In this document: positions 52,674 through 61,692 of the stretch, in pieces
Layout of the letters: each line of letters starts with the position of its first letter
Position numbering within the stretch: position 1 is the first letter of the stretch
Assembly: GCA_963667855.2 (NCBI GenBank)
Contig: CAXXKI010000020.1
Span: forward strand, 124,001-188,000
Direction of reading: 5' to 3'
DNA length: 64,000 bases
Origin: G963667855 sp963667855
GTDB lineage: Bacteria > Planctomycetota > Phycisphaerae > UBA1845
Notes under the pieces: model-generated
Seen by the model: only the letters and a program-made list of their open reading frames with translations
What the model was told of the DNA's origin: nothing
Databases searched by the model: none
Made by a program: the position numbers and the translations under genes

Positions 52674-52739
52674 TGCCGAAAATCCTTTTTTTGAATCCTC
52701 TTCACAATCGGCTCGCCTGATGGCACAATCTCCGGAGTG

Positions 52740-53345
52740 ATGACAGAACCGAAACAACAGGAATCCCCTGATCAACCAACCAGCGGCATTATCGAGCTGA
52801 TCGCCGGCTGCATGTTCAGCGGAAAAACTACGGCCATGCTCCACCTGCTTCGCGAGGAGACGGCCGATACCATCCTCGTCGTTAAACACGCTAAGGATAA
52901 ACGATACTCCAGATGCCAGATCGTCACCCACGACGGAGACGGGTGCGAAGCTGCCATCGCCATATCCTCACAGGATATACTCGACCAGGTAGCCGACAGA
53001 ACCCAAGTCGTGGCAATTGATGAAGGGCATTTCTACGACGACGACTTCCCCGAGGTATGCAAAAAACTGGCCGACGCCGGCAAAAGGGTAATCGTCACCA
53101 GTCTGGATCTGGATATGTGGGGCCAACCTTTCCAAACCATCGAGAAAGTTAAAGGATATGCAGGCGTAGTCCGTATCCAGCGAGCCGTATGTGCCGCATG
53201 CGGCCTGCCGGCAACCCGCACCCACCGAAAGACACCAATAGTAAACCGTAACCTGGTCGGCGGTTCTGCCGACTTTGAACCAAGATGCGAATCGTGCTGG
53301 TCGCCGCCGCCAGAGACACATATTGACAGCAACGAGATGGCTTAA
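52740..53345 (+). CDS. tdk: Thymidine kinase (type II)
   Basis: 201 residues. It phosphorylates thymidine for salvage. The P-loop GCMFSGKT (23-30), the Walker B-like VVAIDEGHFYDDDFPEV and the lasso region with CAACGLPATRTHRK and CESCW zinc cysteines identify the TK1-like bacterial family. The family's flavour IVTHDGDG and GLDLDMWGQPF-like segment (SLDLDMWGQPF) is present. The ATG at 52740 is preferred; a GTG one codon earlier is possible since GGAG lies close to both. The protein ends shortly after the zinc site, as usual. Confidence 0.9.
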   Translation: MTEPKQQESPDQPTSGIIELIAGCMFSGKTTAMLHLLREETADTILVVKHAKDKRYSRCQIVTHDGDGCEAAIAISSQDILDQVADRTQVVAIDEGHFYDDDFPEVCKKLADAGKRVIVTSLDLDMWGQPFQTIEKVKGYAGVVRIQRAVCAACGLPATRTHRKTPIVNRNLVGGSADFEPRCESCWSPPPETHIDSNEMA

Positions 53346-54427
53346 GGACTAATAACGGCAATAGCCTCCCGAATCAGCGACTCCTCAATGTCGTCACGAA
53401 TGACCGTCTTGCCCAGGCCATCGAGAAGAACCCAGCGCCGCTTGCCCTTCAAAACTTTTTTATCCCCAAACGTGAATGCCGATACGGCCTCTATATCCAT
53501 AGGCTTCGGCGTGACAATCGGAAGATTAAAAAGCTTCAGCACAGCACATATGCGCTCAACTTCGGACTGTTCAAGCAAACCCAGCTCGCGAGAAATGTGC
53601 GCCGCGGCAACCATCCCCAGACCAACCCCCTCACCATGACGCAGCCGGTAATCAAACCAGCTTTCCACCGCATGGCCAATAGTATGACCAAAGTTGAGAA
53701 TAGCTCGACGCCCGTGCTCCTGCTCATCGCTTTCCACAACACCCGCTTTGATTCTCAGGTTTCGATCAACCAAATCGGCCATCACATCAGCATCGACCGC
53801 GTTTATCTTCTCCGCCTGATCTTCGTGCCAGGCAAGAAATCCTTCATCACAGATCAAAGCGTGCTTGATCGATTCGGCTAACCCTGAAGCAATGTCCCGA
53901 GCCTGCAAAGTCTGTAGGCACTTCGTATCTACCGCAACCAATTCGGCATGATGAAACGCCCCAACCAGGTTCTTACCCGCTGGATGGTTTATAGCGGTCT
54001 TGCCGCCAATTGAAGCATCAACATCCGCTTCCACGGTTGTCGGACAGGTAACGTAACGAACGCCCCGCATCCAGGTGGCTGCCGCGAAACCGGTTAAATC
54101 GCTAACCACCCCACCTCCCAGCGCCAGTAACAAACCATCGCGAGATAACCTCGCTTCCCCAAGCCCCTCATATATCAGGTTGAGCTGCTCCAGCGATTTC
54201 GATTCATCACCAGGTGCAAAGGTATGCAAAACGGTTTGAATCCCAGCTTCTTCCAGACTGCGTAAAACCGTATCCGCATACAATCCCGCTACGGTTGTAT
54301 CTGAACATACAAACACTAGTTGTGGTGCGTCGAGCGCTGAAACCCACTTCCCAATGTAGTTAAGGCCACCGGGTTGGATAATTATTTCAGATTCACCACG
54401 CGAAAATTTCAGTATCAATTCATCCAT
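53342..54427 (-). CDS. aroB: 3-dehydroquinate synthase
   Basis: 361 residues. It closes the ring of DAHP to 3-dehydroquinate, second step of the shikimate path, with NAD and a divalent metal. Motifs are LALGGGVVSDLTGFAAATWMRG, CPTTVEADVDASIGGKTAIN, the metal ligand region LNFGHTIGHAVESWF and HGEGVGLGMVAAAHIS, and KGKRRWVLLDGLGKTV near the end. Length and order are normal. It overlaps the convergent thymidine kinase end by four bases. No other aro gene lies close by. Confidence 0.95.
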   Translation of the reverse strand: MDELILKFSRGESEIIIQPGGLNYIGKWVSALDAPQLVFVCSDTTVAGLYADTVLRSLEEAGIQTVLHTFAPGDESKSLEQLNLIYEGLGEARLSRDGLLLALGGGVVSDLTGFAAATWMRGVRYVTCPTTVEADVDASIGGKTAINHPAGKNLVGAFHHAELVAVDTKCLQTLQARDIASGLAESIKHALICDEGFLAWHEDQAEKINAVDADVMADLVDRNLRIKAGVVESDEQEHGRRAILNFGHTIGHAVESWFDYRLRHGEGVGLGMVAAAHISRELGLLEQSEVERICAVLKLFNLPIVTPKPMDIEAVSAFTFGDKKVLKGKRRWVLLDGLGKTVIRDDIEESLIREAIAVISP

Positions 54428-54803
54428 CGTTTTTCCACCGGTAATCTATTACCTGACAAGGAGTTACACGCCATTAAACTCAAAACACCCACCTGTGAGA
54501 ACTTGTCAAAAAGCCGCGATAAGGACCGGTAACCTTGAATTTCACGTAATTTCTTGTACTATAACTGTTTGCAGTGATGATGCCACCAATATAGAGGATC
54601 AGGTTATCTGAACTTGAATCCACTTAAAGGCGTAGTAGAGAGAGATTAAGAAACTACCTGACGCTGCGTCATGCTACCGTGCGGAATGGTGGCGGCATTA
54701 TCAGAACCAAAAACAAGCTGGCAGGTTTTGGACCGAACCACGAAGTTGCAGCCGCGCGCTAACTCAGCCAGTAAACCGCGAATCTCCGGATTGAGTTATC
54801 AAT
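54428..54803. other. Divergent aroB-folC intergenic region
   Basis: No gene is supported. It should carry the promoters of both genes. TTGAAT near 54534 and TATAAC near 54559 face folC but are 19 bases apart, so the match is weak. Confidence 0.4.
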
Positions 54804-56318
54804 ATGTCACATACAATAACCTCAACTACGAAGCCTGTAACACAAAACAAAAGAAGCGGCCCAGCAAAACCTTCCAGCTCGAAAGCAAGCAAAGCACGTT
54901 TTCGAACCTATCGCTCAGCCATCAACTTCTTAAAAAGTACGACTAACTACGAAAACCTGCCACCGGCAAACTATACCCGCCGTAATTTTAACCTTACCAG
55001 AATGGGCAAGATTCTGGAAAAGTTAGATAACCCCGAAAAGAAAATGAAGACGGTACACATCGCGGGTACCAAGGGCAAGGGTAGTACGGCCACCATGGTT
55101 GCCTGCATGCTGCGTAACTGTGGATACAAAGTGGGGCTGTACACATCCCCCCACCTTCTTTCCGTCTGCGAACGAATGACTATTAACGGCGAACCGCCAA
55201 GCGAAAAGGAATTCGCTCGGGTTCTCTCCCGTACAGCGGTAGCCTCTGAAGAAATTAACCAGACTGACGATAGCCAGAAAGAAACACCAACAACCAGATC
55301 AAGAATTACTGGAAGACGAAACGCGGACAGAGATCATAATCCAACTTTCTTTGAATTGATCACCGCGTCCGCTTTCCTCTGGTTCGCTGAAAACGAGGTC
55401 GAAGTCGCGGTAATCGAAGCCGGATTGGGCGGCAGGCTCGACTCCACCAACCTTATCACGCCTGAAGTGTGTGCGATTACCAGTATCAGCTACGACCACA
55501 TTCCTCAACTCGGCTCAACACTGACTGCAATCGCAGAAGAGAAAGCCGGAATAATCAAGGAAGGAATTCCGGTCGTCAGCGCCCCCCAACGCCCCGAAGT
55601 AGTCGAGGTACTAAAAAACGCGGCTTCCAAAATGGATGCGCCTATCTGCTTCCCCGGCGAGGATAACGAATTCAGCTATCGGTTCGAGTCCAACCGGATC
55701 GTAGGCCCACACACCAGGCTGTCACTAACAACCCAGCGAAGTCGTTTCGAACACTTGCAGGTTCCTCTGCCAGGCGAGCATCAGGCCATTAATTGCAGCG
55801 TCGCCCTCTCCATGATGGACGCACTGAAATCACGGGGATTTGAAATCGACGACCAGAAAGCCATCGAAGGATTAGCACAAGTAAACCTTCGAGGCCGCAT
55901 GGAAATAATCCACAACGAACCGCGAATCCTGGTAGATGGTGCTCACAATGCCGCCAGCGTCGAGGCTTTGATGCGGGCTATCGGGCAAACCGTCCCTTAC
56001 GATTCCATGGTGGTTATCTTCGCCTGCCAGAAGGATAAGGATATCCCCGGAATGCTGCGACACGTCCAGCTTGGCGCGGATAAGATAATATTCACTACCT
56101 CGGGTACAGCCCGTTCCGCCGATCCGGAGGAATTGCTGCACATGTTCCAGGAAACCTGCGGAAAGATGGCCCAGGTGGCTGACACGCTGGAAGAAGCGGT
56201 TGAGATTGCCCGTAGTGCCTGCACCAGGGAAGACCTCATCTGCATCACCGGCTCGTTCTACATCGTGGGGCAAGCGACCCGAAAACTGAGCCTGCTGACC
56301 GCTCAACAGAATTCCTGA
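54804..56318 (+). CDS. folC: Bifunctional folylpolyglutamate / dihydrofolate synthase
   Basis: 504 residues. It adds glutamate to dihydropteroate and to folates. The Mur-ligase fold has the P-loop HIAGTKGKGSTATM (about 86-99), GLYTSPHLLSVCERM, VAVIEAGLGGRLDSTN, ISYDHIPQLGSTLTAIAEEKAGIIK, and LVDGAHNAASVEALM. Two oddities: a basic Ser/Thr/Lys-rich N-terminal extension of about 35 residues, and a charged, low-complexity insert (about 155-180) between two conserved blocks, making it longer than the typical 420-440. The start could lie downstream of ATG 54804, since ribosome sites are weak. A strong terminator follows. Confidence 0.92.
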   Translation: MSHTITSTTKPVTQNKRSGPAKPSSSKASKARFRTYRSAINFLKSTTNYENLPPANYTRRNFNLTRMGKILEKLDNPEKKMKTVHIAGTKGKGSTATMVACMLRNCGYKVGLYTSPHLLSVCERMTINGEPPSEKEFARVLSRTAVASEEINQTDDSQKETPTTRSRITGRRNADRDHNPTFFELITASAFLWFAENEVEVAVIEAGLGGRLDSTNLITPEVCAITSISYDHIPQLGSTLTAIAEEKAGIIKEGIPVVSAPQRPEVVEVLKNAASKMDAPICFPGEDNEFSYRFESNRIVGPHTRLSLTTQRSRFEHLQVPLPGEHQAINCSVALSMMDALKSRGFEIDDQKAIEGLAQVNLRGRMEIIHNEPRILVDGAHNAASVEALMRAIGQTVPYDSMVVIFACQKDKDIPGMLRHVQLGADKIIFTTSGTARSADPEELLHMFQETCGKMAQVADTLEEAVEIARSACTREDLICITGSFYIVGQATRKLSLLTAQQNS

Positions 56319-56331
56319 GATGATTAATCCC

Positions 56332-56361
56332 AAAGACTCCGGTCGGCCCCGGAGTCTTTTT
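56332..56361 (+). terminator. Intrinsic terminator between folC and the convergent methyltransferase gene
   Basis: AAAGACTCCGG (56332-56342) and CCGGAGTCTTT (56349-56359) form a perfect 11-bp stem with a six-base loop and end in TTTTT. It lies 14 bases after the folC stop and touches the stop codon of the minus-strand gene, which can use the opposite strand of the same hairpin. Confidence 0.88.
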
Positions 56362-57055
56362 ATGCGCACTGCGCGTAAACGTCTCCAACCGTGGCACAAA
56401 TCGGAGTCCAGAACCCCCCCTTGCGACGGCGGACATTCTCAAAACCAGCATCGCGGAAAAACCCATCTATCTCCGACCAGGGAGCGTGATAGATTCCCCC
56501 CTCCACCTTGTGGATAATAACATCGAAAGCCACCCAGCCTACCGTATTATCCCTGAAACCATCGATCAAGACGAACATTCCGCCAGATTTGATCAGACGC
56601 CGAATACCTTTAACCACGCCCGGTTGATTGGGATAATGGTGAAAGGAATTCGAGCAGGTAACTACATCAAACGTGGCGTCCTTAAACGGCAAAAATTCGC
56701 TGTCAGCCGCCGTGAATACCGATTTATAGTGCAAATCAGCTTTGCGGGTTTTCTCGGTCGCCCGACTGCACATTAATGGTGAATAATCCAATCCAACTAC
56801 CTGCACAGGCCAATCGGAATGAGCGAGCATCGACGCCAATTCCCCCGTTCCGCAGCCAATATCCAGCACTCGAAACGGTTTCTGATTGCGATCAAACCAT
56901 TTCGCGATCTCCTCCATCAACAGAAGGTATGACGGGCGGAAAAGAAAATGATGCAGAAATGATCGGTCGTATGAATGAGCCCACTCCTCGAACTGCTTCC
57001 GGGCGCGATCCTTCATCGCCGAATCCTGAGAGCTGGATTGAGACACTTCGGGCAA
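56360..57055 (-). CDS. Class I SAM-dependent methyltransferase (UbiE-like)
   Basis: 231 residues. N-terminal helices (QFEEWAHSYDRSFLHHF) are followed by motif I VLDIGCGTGELASMLA, VVGLDYSPLMCSRATEK, FLPFKDATFDVVTCSNSFHHYP and IRRLIKSGGMFVLIDGFRD. This is the Methyltransf_11/UbiE pattern; the substrate is unknown. It is 61 bases downstream of mnmE on the same strand and could be co-transcribed. Confidence 0.85.
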   Translation of the reverse strand: MPEVSQSSSQDSAMKDRARKQFEEWAHSYDRSFLHHFLFRPSYLLLMEEIAKWFDRNQKPFRVLDIGCGTGELASMLAHSDWPVQVVGLDYSPLMCSRATEKTRKADLHYKSVFTAADSEFLPFKDATFDVVTCSNSFHHYPNQPGVVKGIRRLIKSGGMFVLIDGFRDNTVGWVAFDVIIHKVEGGIYHAPWSEIDGFFRDAGFENVRRRKGGFWTPICATVGDVYAQCA

Positions 57056-57116
57056 GTGACTACCCTTTCAATATTTACCAACCGGCAATACCGTTTTCGC
57101 CGGATAAGTTTTATCC

Positions 57117-58541
57117 TTATTTACCGATACAGAAGGAAGCAAAAATCCTTCCCAGCAAGTCTTCCGTGGTCACCGTTCCGCTTATCGCACCCAGGGCATC
57201 GAGCGCTTCGCGCAACTCCATGGCCACAATCTCGGCCACATCGAGAATATCATCAGTAGTGGACAGTATATCCAGGCAATGATCAAGAGCCTCCCTGGCT
57301 TCGGCCAGCGCCATTCGCTGCCGACTGGAAATAACCACGCCCACGTCATCACTGCCCGCAGAGTCGTCCAATCCGCCGACAGACATTAACTGTTCAGTGA
57401 TAGCATTCTTAAGAGAATCGATCCCCTGCCCGCTGGTCGCACTTACCGGGCAGACCGGCCCGACGTCAGCCGCTTCCAGCACCGCGCACCGTTTACGCAT
57501 GGTGCCATCGTCAATCTGATCCACTTTTGTGGCTATAACCATCGTCCTTGTTTTTGCCAATCCAGCCATGGAACGAACCTGCTGCGGATCAACGGCAAGC
57601 GAAGCATCAAAAACAACGCACACCAGGTCCACTTCGCCCGCGATTTCAATCGCCTTCGCCCTGCCTAGAGTTATCACTTCGTCAGGTTCATCGTTCACTC
57701 CGGCGGCATCCAGCAAAACCACCTCCTGCCGGCCAAGGCGAACCGGAGCGGATAGAATATCTCTGGTCGTACCGGAAACGGCGGACGCTATCGCCCTGTC
57801 CATTCCGGATAGCGTATTCAGCAATGTACTTTTTCCAACATTTGGCGGACCGAGCAGAAGAACGCAGGGCAGCACGTCGAATCGCCTGGACTTCTCGGCC
57901 GCGTCGATAATTCTCGCCAGACTGCCGTGGAGCGAGACAAGCCGCTCGGCGAGTACCGAGTGACTTATGAAATCAATAGGCTCTTCCGCAAAATCAATAT
58001 CGGCCACAACCAGCGAGGTCAGTTCCGCCAGCTCATCCTGCCAACCCATTACGGTTTTCGCAAGATCGCCACGCATCATCTTCCGCGCCGCACGAAGCTG
58101 GGCGTCACTGCGCGCGTTGATCGTCGAAGCAACCGCTTCCGCCTCCACCAGGTTCATACTTCCCGATAAAAAAGCCCGGGCGGTAAACTCTCCCGGTTCC
58201 GCCGGACGGGCACCGGCCGACAGGCACTTCTCCACCAGCATATCCAGTACCGCCGGAGAACCGACCGTATGCAATTCGACCAGATCCTGCCGAGTATAAC
58301 TCCGCGGCTCCCGGAACAGGTACAGGGTGGTCTCAACCTCACAAAGCGGATCGTCGAAAATCACTTTTCCGCGATGAGTAGTGAAACCGGAATAATCCGT
58401 AATCGAGCTACCATCGTTCCGAGTAAAAAAACCACAGGCAATAGAAACGGATTCCGGACCTGACATGCGGACCAAACCGCGGGCAGCACAACCCGGTGCC
58501 GAAGAGATCGCTACAATTGTATCATCAATAACCGAATACAT
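57117..58541 (-). CDS. mnmE: tRNA uridine-5-carboxymethylaminomethyl modification GTPase
   Basis: 474 residues. MnmE works with MnmG to modify U34 of several tRNAs. The N-terminal tetrahydrofolate-binding domain starts IVAISSAPGCAARGLVRMSG and has TRQDLVELHTVGSPAVLDMLV and RPAEPGEFTARAFLSGSMNL. A G domain is inserted, with GPPNVGKSTLLN, the G2 loop SGTTRDIL, DAAGVND and TKVD. The C-terminus ends FCIGK, the conserved CxGK motif carrying the catalytic Cys. I start at ATG 58541; the open frame continues to a TTG at 58583 without family-like sequence. MnmG is not in the window. Confidence 0.94.
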   Translation of the reverse strand: MYSVIDDTIVAISSAPGCAARGLVRMSGPESVSIACGFFTRNDGSSITDYSGFTTHRGKVIFDDPLCEVETTLYLFREPRSYTRQDLVELHTVGSPAVLDMLVEKCLSAGARPAEPGEFTARAFLSGSMNLVEAEAVASTINARSDAQLRAARKMMRGDLAKTVMGWQDELAELTSLVVADIDFAEEPIDFISHSVLAERLVSLHGSLARIIDAAEKSRRFDVLPCVLLLGPPNVGKSTLLNTLSGMDRAIASAVSGTTRDILSAPVRLGRQEVVLLDAAGVNDEPDEVITLGRAKAIEIAGEVDLVCVVFDASLAVDPQQVRSMAGLAKTRTMVIATKVDQIDDGTMRKRCAVLEAADVGPVCPVSATSGQGIDSLKNAITEQLMSVGGLDDSAGSDDVGVVISSRQRMALAEAREALDHCLDILSTTDDILDVAEIVAMELREALDALGAISGTVTTEDLLGRIFASFCIGK

Positions 58542-58613
58542 GCCTGTCCCAGTTGCTGCCAGCCGTTCCTTGACACTGCTCAATAGCAGTCCTATCGTGA
58601 ATTAATCATCATT

Positions 58614-59699
58614 ATGGAGACACCACTCGCATGGTCAATGTTGTCGTTTACATCACGACTTGGCGGGGGAATACAAGATCGGAATCCAGTGAAAGCGATA
58701 CTTAAACAAATTCTCGCCCGGGAAAACCTGAGTCAGCAGCAGGCTTACGAAGTTTTTTCAGAAGTGATGGCCGGTGAGGTGGATGCTCCAACCCTGGGAG
58801 CGATGTTATGCGGACTTTCCTCCAAAGGTGAACATGTAAATGAACTGGTCGGTGCCGCCCGAGCCATGCGAGAGGCCGCCACCCGCGTACACTGTGACCG
58901 ATCCAGCCTCGATACCTGCGGTACCGGTGGCGATGGAATCAACACCTTCAACGTGTCCACGACGGCGGCGATAATAGCGTCCGCCGCTGGCACCGTAGTG
59001 GCCAAACATGGCAACCGCACCAATACCCGGGTGAGCGGCAGCGCCGAAGTACTCCACAACCTGGGCGTGAACATCGAAGCTGACGTACCGACGCTGGAAA
59101 AGTGCCTGGCCGAGATAGATATCGCTTTCCTTTACGCCCTGAAACTCCATCCAGCAATGAAACACGCCGCCCCCGTGCGCAAGGCCCTTGGCGTTAGGAC
59201 CATCTTCAACCTGCTCGGACCTCTATCCAATCCGGCCGGTGCTGAGTACCAAATCCTCGGTGTCAGCCGGGAAAAACACATTGACCTGATAGCGGAAGCG
59301 TTATTGGAATTAGGGGCCAAACGAGCCTGGGTAGTTCACGGTACCGACGGGTTGTGCGATCTGACGATTACCGGAACAACCCGGATTGCGGAAATCAAAA
59401 ATGGAACCATTACAAGGTTCGACCTCGAACCTGCCGACGCCGGATTAGCCAAAGGAACCCTGGCCGATCTCACTGTGGGGTCGGCGAAAGAGAGCGCTGA
59501 AGTGGTCAGAAGCATACTTTCAGGGAAAACAGGTCCAACCCGGGACCACGCCGTATTGAATGCGGCCGCCGCTCTGGTGGTTTACGGACTGGCCGAGGAT
59601 ATCCGCAACGGAGCGGAACTGGCGGCAAAAACAATCGACAGCGGTGCCGCCCAAGATAAACTGGACGCCCTGGCAAGCTTAAGCAGCAAAACTGAATAG
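58614..59699 (+). CDS. trpD: Anthranilate phosphoribosyltransferase
   Basis: 361 residues. It transfers phosphoribose from PRPP to anthranilate in tryptophan synthesis. All motifs are present: DTCGTGGDGINTFNVSTTAA (PRPP and anthranilate loop), AKHGNRTNTRVSGSAEVL, the Mg site and RTIFNLLGPLSNPAG, QILGVSREKHI and VVHGTDGLCD. The family core starts around residue 28 (AILKQILARENLSQQQA). The first 25 residues lack support and no ribosome site precedes ATG 58614, so a GTG at 58689 is an alternative start. No other trp gene is adjacent. Confidence 0.93.
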   Translation: METPLAWSMLSFTSRLGGGIQDRNPVKAILKQILARENLSQQQAYEVFSEVMAGEVDAPTLGAMLCGLSSKGEHVNELVGAARAMREAATRVHCDRSSLDTCGTGGDGINTFNVSTTAAIIASAAGTVVAKHGNRTNTRVSGSAEVLHNLGVNIEADVPTLEKCLAEIDIAFLYALKLHPAMKHAAPVRKALGVRTIFNLLGPLSNPAGAEYQILGVSREKHIDLIAEALLELGAKRAWVVHGTDGLCDLTITGTTRIAEIKNGTITRFDLEPADAGLAKGTLADLTVGSAKESAEVVRSILSGKTGPTRDHAVLNAAAALVVYGLAEDIRNGAELAAKTIDSGAAQDKLDALASLSSKTE

Positions 59700-59723
59700 C
59701 CACGATAGCCAAAACCATTGGGG

Positions 59724-59742
59724 GGCGGGCAGGATGCCGGCC
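59724..59742. repeat. Short dispersed hairpin after trpD
   Basis: GGCGGGCA, loop GGA, TGCCGGCC pair at seven of eight positions and are followed by TGG. It is the same kind of hairpin as at 51472-51490 and is likewise a few bases after a plus-strand stop codon. Confidence 0.5.
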
Positions 59743-59801
59743 TGGCCGTTAATAAGAAGTTAAATACGAAAATAACAATAAAAATCCGCAAGCCAACAAA
59801 T

Positions 59802-59823
59802 CTGTAGGCCGGGCCAACAGGCC
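59802..59823. repeat. Copy of a CTGTAGG(C/T)CGGG(C/T)C repeat
   Basis: CTGTAGGCCGGGCC (59802-59815) equals the complement of the right half of the hairpin at 31440-31453 (CTGTAGGTCGGGTC) except for two C/T changes. A second GGCC at 59820-59823 gives a shortened, imperfect hairpin. The two copies are in opposite orientation about 28 kb apart. Confidence 0.45.
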
Positions 59824-60089
59824 ACCGCCGTAAACATCTATTCTGATTATTAATCCTTCAAAAGCCCTATATTAGCCAGGCTGCCCGGTTTTTCGTTACG
59901 ACCTGATGAATCTAATTTGAGATTTCAAATTTCAAATCCATAACGCCGAAACCTTCCCGCATTATCAATAGAAACGCGAAACTCAGACCGGCAGATAGGG
60001 GCGAAAGACCCGACAAAACACAAATCAAGGTTAAACCAACCGCCCAACGCCAACCAATACCTGACCACCACCCCAAAAAACCAAAAGGA

Positions 60090-61550
60090 TCATTCACAAT
60101 CAAGATACCCCAGAGCACAAAGACGTTCCCGCTCCTCCGGCGTCAATGTAACAGCATCACCACTTAAGCTATTTCTCAATGCAAGCTGTTCCAGCAGCAC
60201 GGTCAGATTCCTGGTCATTGCCGATGCGATTCCCGGCTTGCTCATCAGCAGATTGTTTTTTTCACCAGGATCCTCCTCCAGGTCATACAGGCAATACCCG
60301 GACGGAAGCCTTATGAGTTTATGTTTCCCCTCATTAAGAGAAAAAAGCAAAGGCCCCCACATATTCCCCTCGCTCAAAACAGCCCGTTCCAACAACGGCG
60401 ATCCGCCCATCGCCGGCAGCAAGGTCTGCCCGGAAAAGTCACTGGGAATTTCAACCCCGGCCAGGTCACAAAGCGTGGGTGCCACATCCACAAGCCCGAC
60501 CAGTTGATCTACAACCATCCCCTTGGGAATATCAAAGCCGGCCAGAATCAGCGGCACATGGAGCAATTCCTGATACACCGTGTGCCCGTGCTCAAAACCG
60601 CCATGATCGAAAAACTCCTCACCGTGATCCGCAGTTACCGCTATAACGGTTTTTCTCCCGGAATCCTGCCTATGAACGAAATCCAGCAGGCGGCCCACTT
60701 CCCGATCCACATAAGCGACCTCCCCGTTATACAACTTCTCCAACCGCTTGACGGTGGCTTTGTCCAGTCGGGTCTTATTCTGCCGAACGGACATCATGTC
60801 ATCCTGGTTCCCGAACTTGAGACAATCGGAACCACGATCGAGCGGATCGGCGAACCTCTCCCGAAATTCATCCGGAGGCAGATATATCAAGTGCGGATCA
60901 AAATAATGCACTACCATAAAATATGGTTTATCACCAACTGATTTCAACCATTTCAAAGCGGCGTCTGTGGTTGATGCCGCCGAGCGCATGCGAGTGTTAG
61001 TAGTCCCCTTGAAATAATCAACATGCTCGAATCCCCTGGTCAAACCGAATTTTTCCGAAAGGAAGAACACGTTCATCACCGCCCCCGTTTCGTAGCCGGC
61101 GTTTGTGAACACCTCAGCCAGAGTCGCAACGCGATCAGACAGGGAGGTGAATTGCCCAATCGCACCACCTGCACCGTGAACAACAGGCGGATTCGACGTA
61201 AACAGCGACGCGATTGCCGGCAGCGTCCAGGGAGCATGGGAATTGGCATTTGTGAAGCGAATTCCAGACGCGGCCAACTTATCCAGGTTTGCCGTAATAC
61301 CCAATTCGCTTCCGTAACATCCGAAACGGTCCGCCCGAGTCGTATCCATTATGACCAGCAGGACGGCAGGCCGGTCCGACATATCGTCCCCACTCGCCTT
61401 TTCTTCCTGCGACCTCGCACAACCGGCAACAGACAACCACAAACAAGCCAATAAGCAAATTGCGCAAAAACGAAAAGCAACTTTTAAGCCGGCTATACCA
61501 ACAGTCATTCCCAGGATCCCTTGAAAAGCAGCCTGTAATCTCTTCAGCAA
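60090..61550 (-). CDS. Sulfatase-fold lipoprotein with Thr at the nucleophile position
   Basis: 486 residues of the alkaline phosphatase/sulfatase superfamily. The N-terminus has a membrane segment ending in the lipobox SVAGC. Metal and core motifs are LLVIMDTTRADRFGCYG, PYFMVVHYFDPHLIY, VIAVTADHGEEFFDHGGFEHG and LLHVPLILAG. In sulfatases the nucleophile is a formylglycine made from Cys or Ser in CxPSR. Here the aligned stretch is HAPWTLPAIASLFT, with Thr at the nucleophile position. A phosphoester or phosphotransfer role is therefore as likely as sulfate ester cleavage. The extended N-terminal hydrophobic region could also be a non-cleaved anchor. Confidence 0.82.
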   Translation of the reverse strand: MLKRLQAAFQGILGMTVGIAGLKVAFRFCAICLLACLWLSVAGCARSQEEKASGDDMSDRPAVLLVIMDTTRADRFGCYGSELGITANLDKLAASGIRFTNANSHAPWTLPAIASLFTSNPPVVHGAGGAIGQFTSLSDRVATLAEVFTNAGYETGAVMNVFFLSEKFGLTRGFEHVDYFKGTTNTRMRSAASTTDAALKWLKSVGDKPYFMVVHYFDPHLIYLPPDEFRERFADPLDRGSDCLKFGNQDDMMSVRQNKTRLDKATVKRLEKLYNGEVAYVDREVGRLLDFVHRQDSGRKTVIAVTADHGEEFFDHGGFEHGHTVYQELLHVPLILAGFDIPKGMVVDQLVGLVDVAPTLCDLAGVEIPSDFSGQTLLPAMGGSPLLERAVLSEGNMWGPLLFSLNEGKHKLIRLPSGYCLYDLEEDPGEKNNLLMSKPGIASAMTRNLTVLLEQLALRNSLSGDAVTLTPEERERLCALGYLDCE

Positions 61551-61692
61551 TAATAAATACTAACCATAAGCATCCATCATTACCAATGAAAGCTTTCCGG
61601 ATCAGCTGCAAGTACGTTTGCAACCCTGAAAAGCGAACTACATCTGCAATTGTACAGAACCTGACTACCAGATAAGAACAATCGATTTGAGT

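Larger units (their letters stand above)
59700..60089. other. trpD-sulfatase convergent region with repeats
   Basis: Holds the hairpin at 59724-59742 and the repeat-like sequence near 59802-59823. A minus-strand frame starting inside or at the end of the sulfatase gene (down to 59912, GTG start) would give a hydrophobic protein with two membrane-like segments. It ends in DLKFEISN from a GATTTGAAATTTGAAATC-type repeat. I keep it only as a possible small ORF because its start overlaps the sulfatase stop and no ribosome site is clear. Confidence 0.4.
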
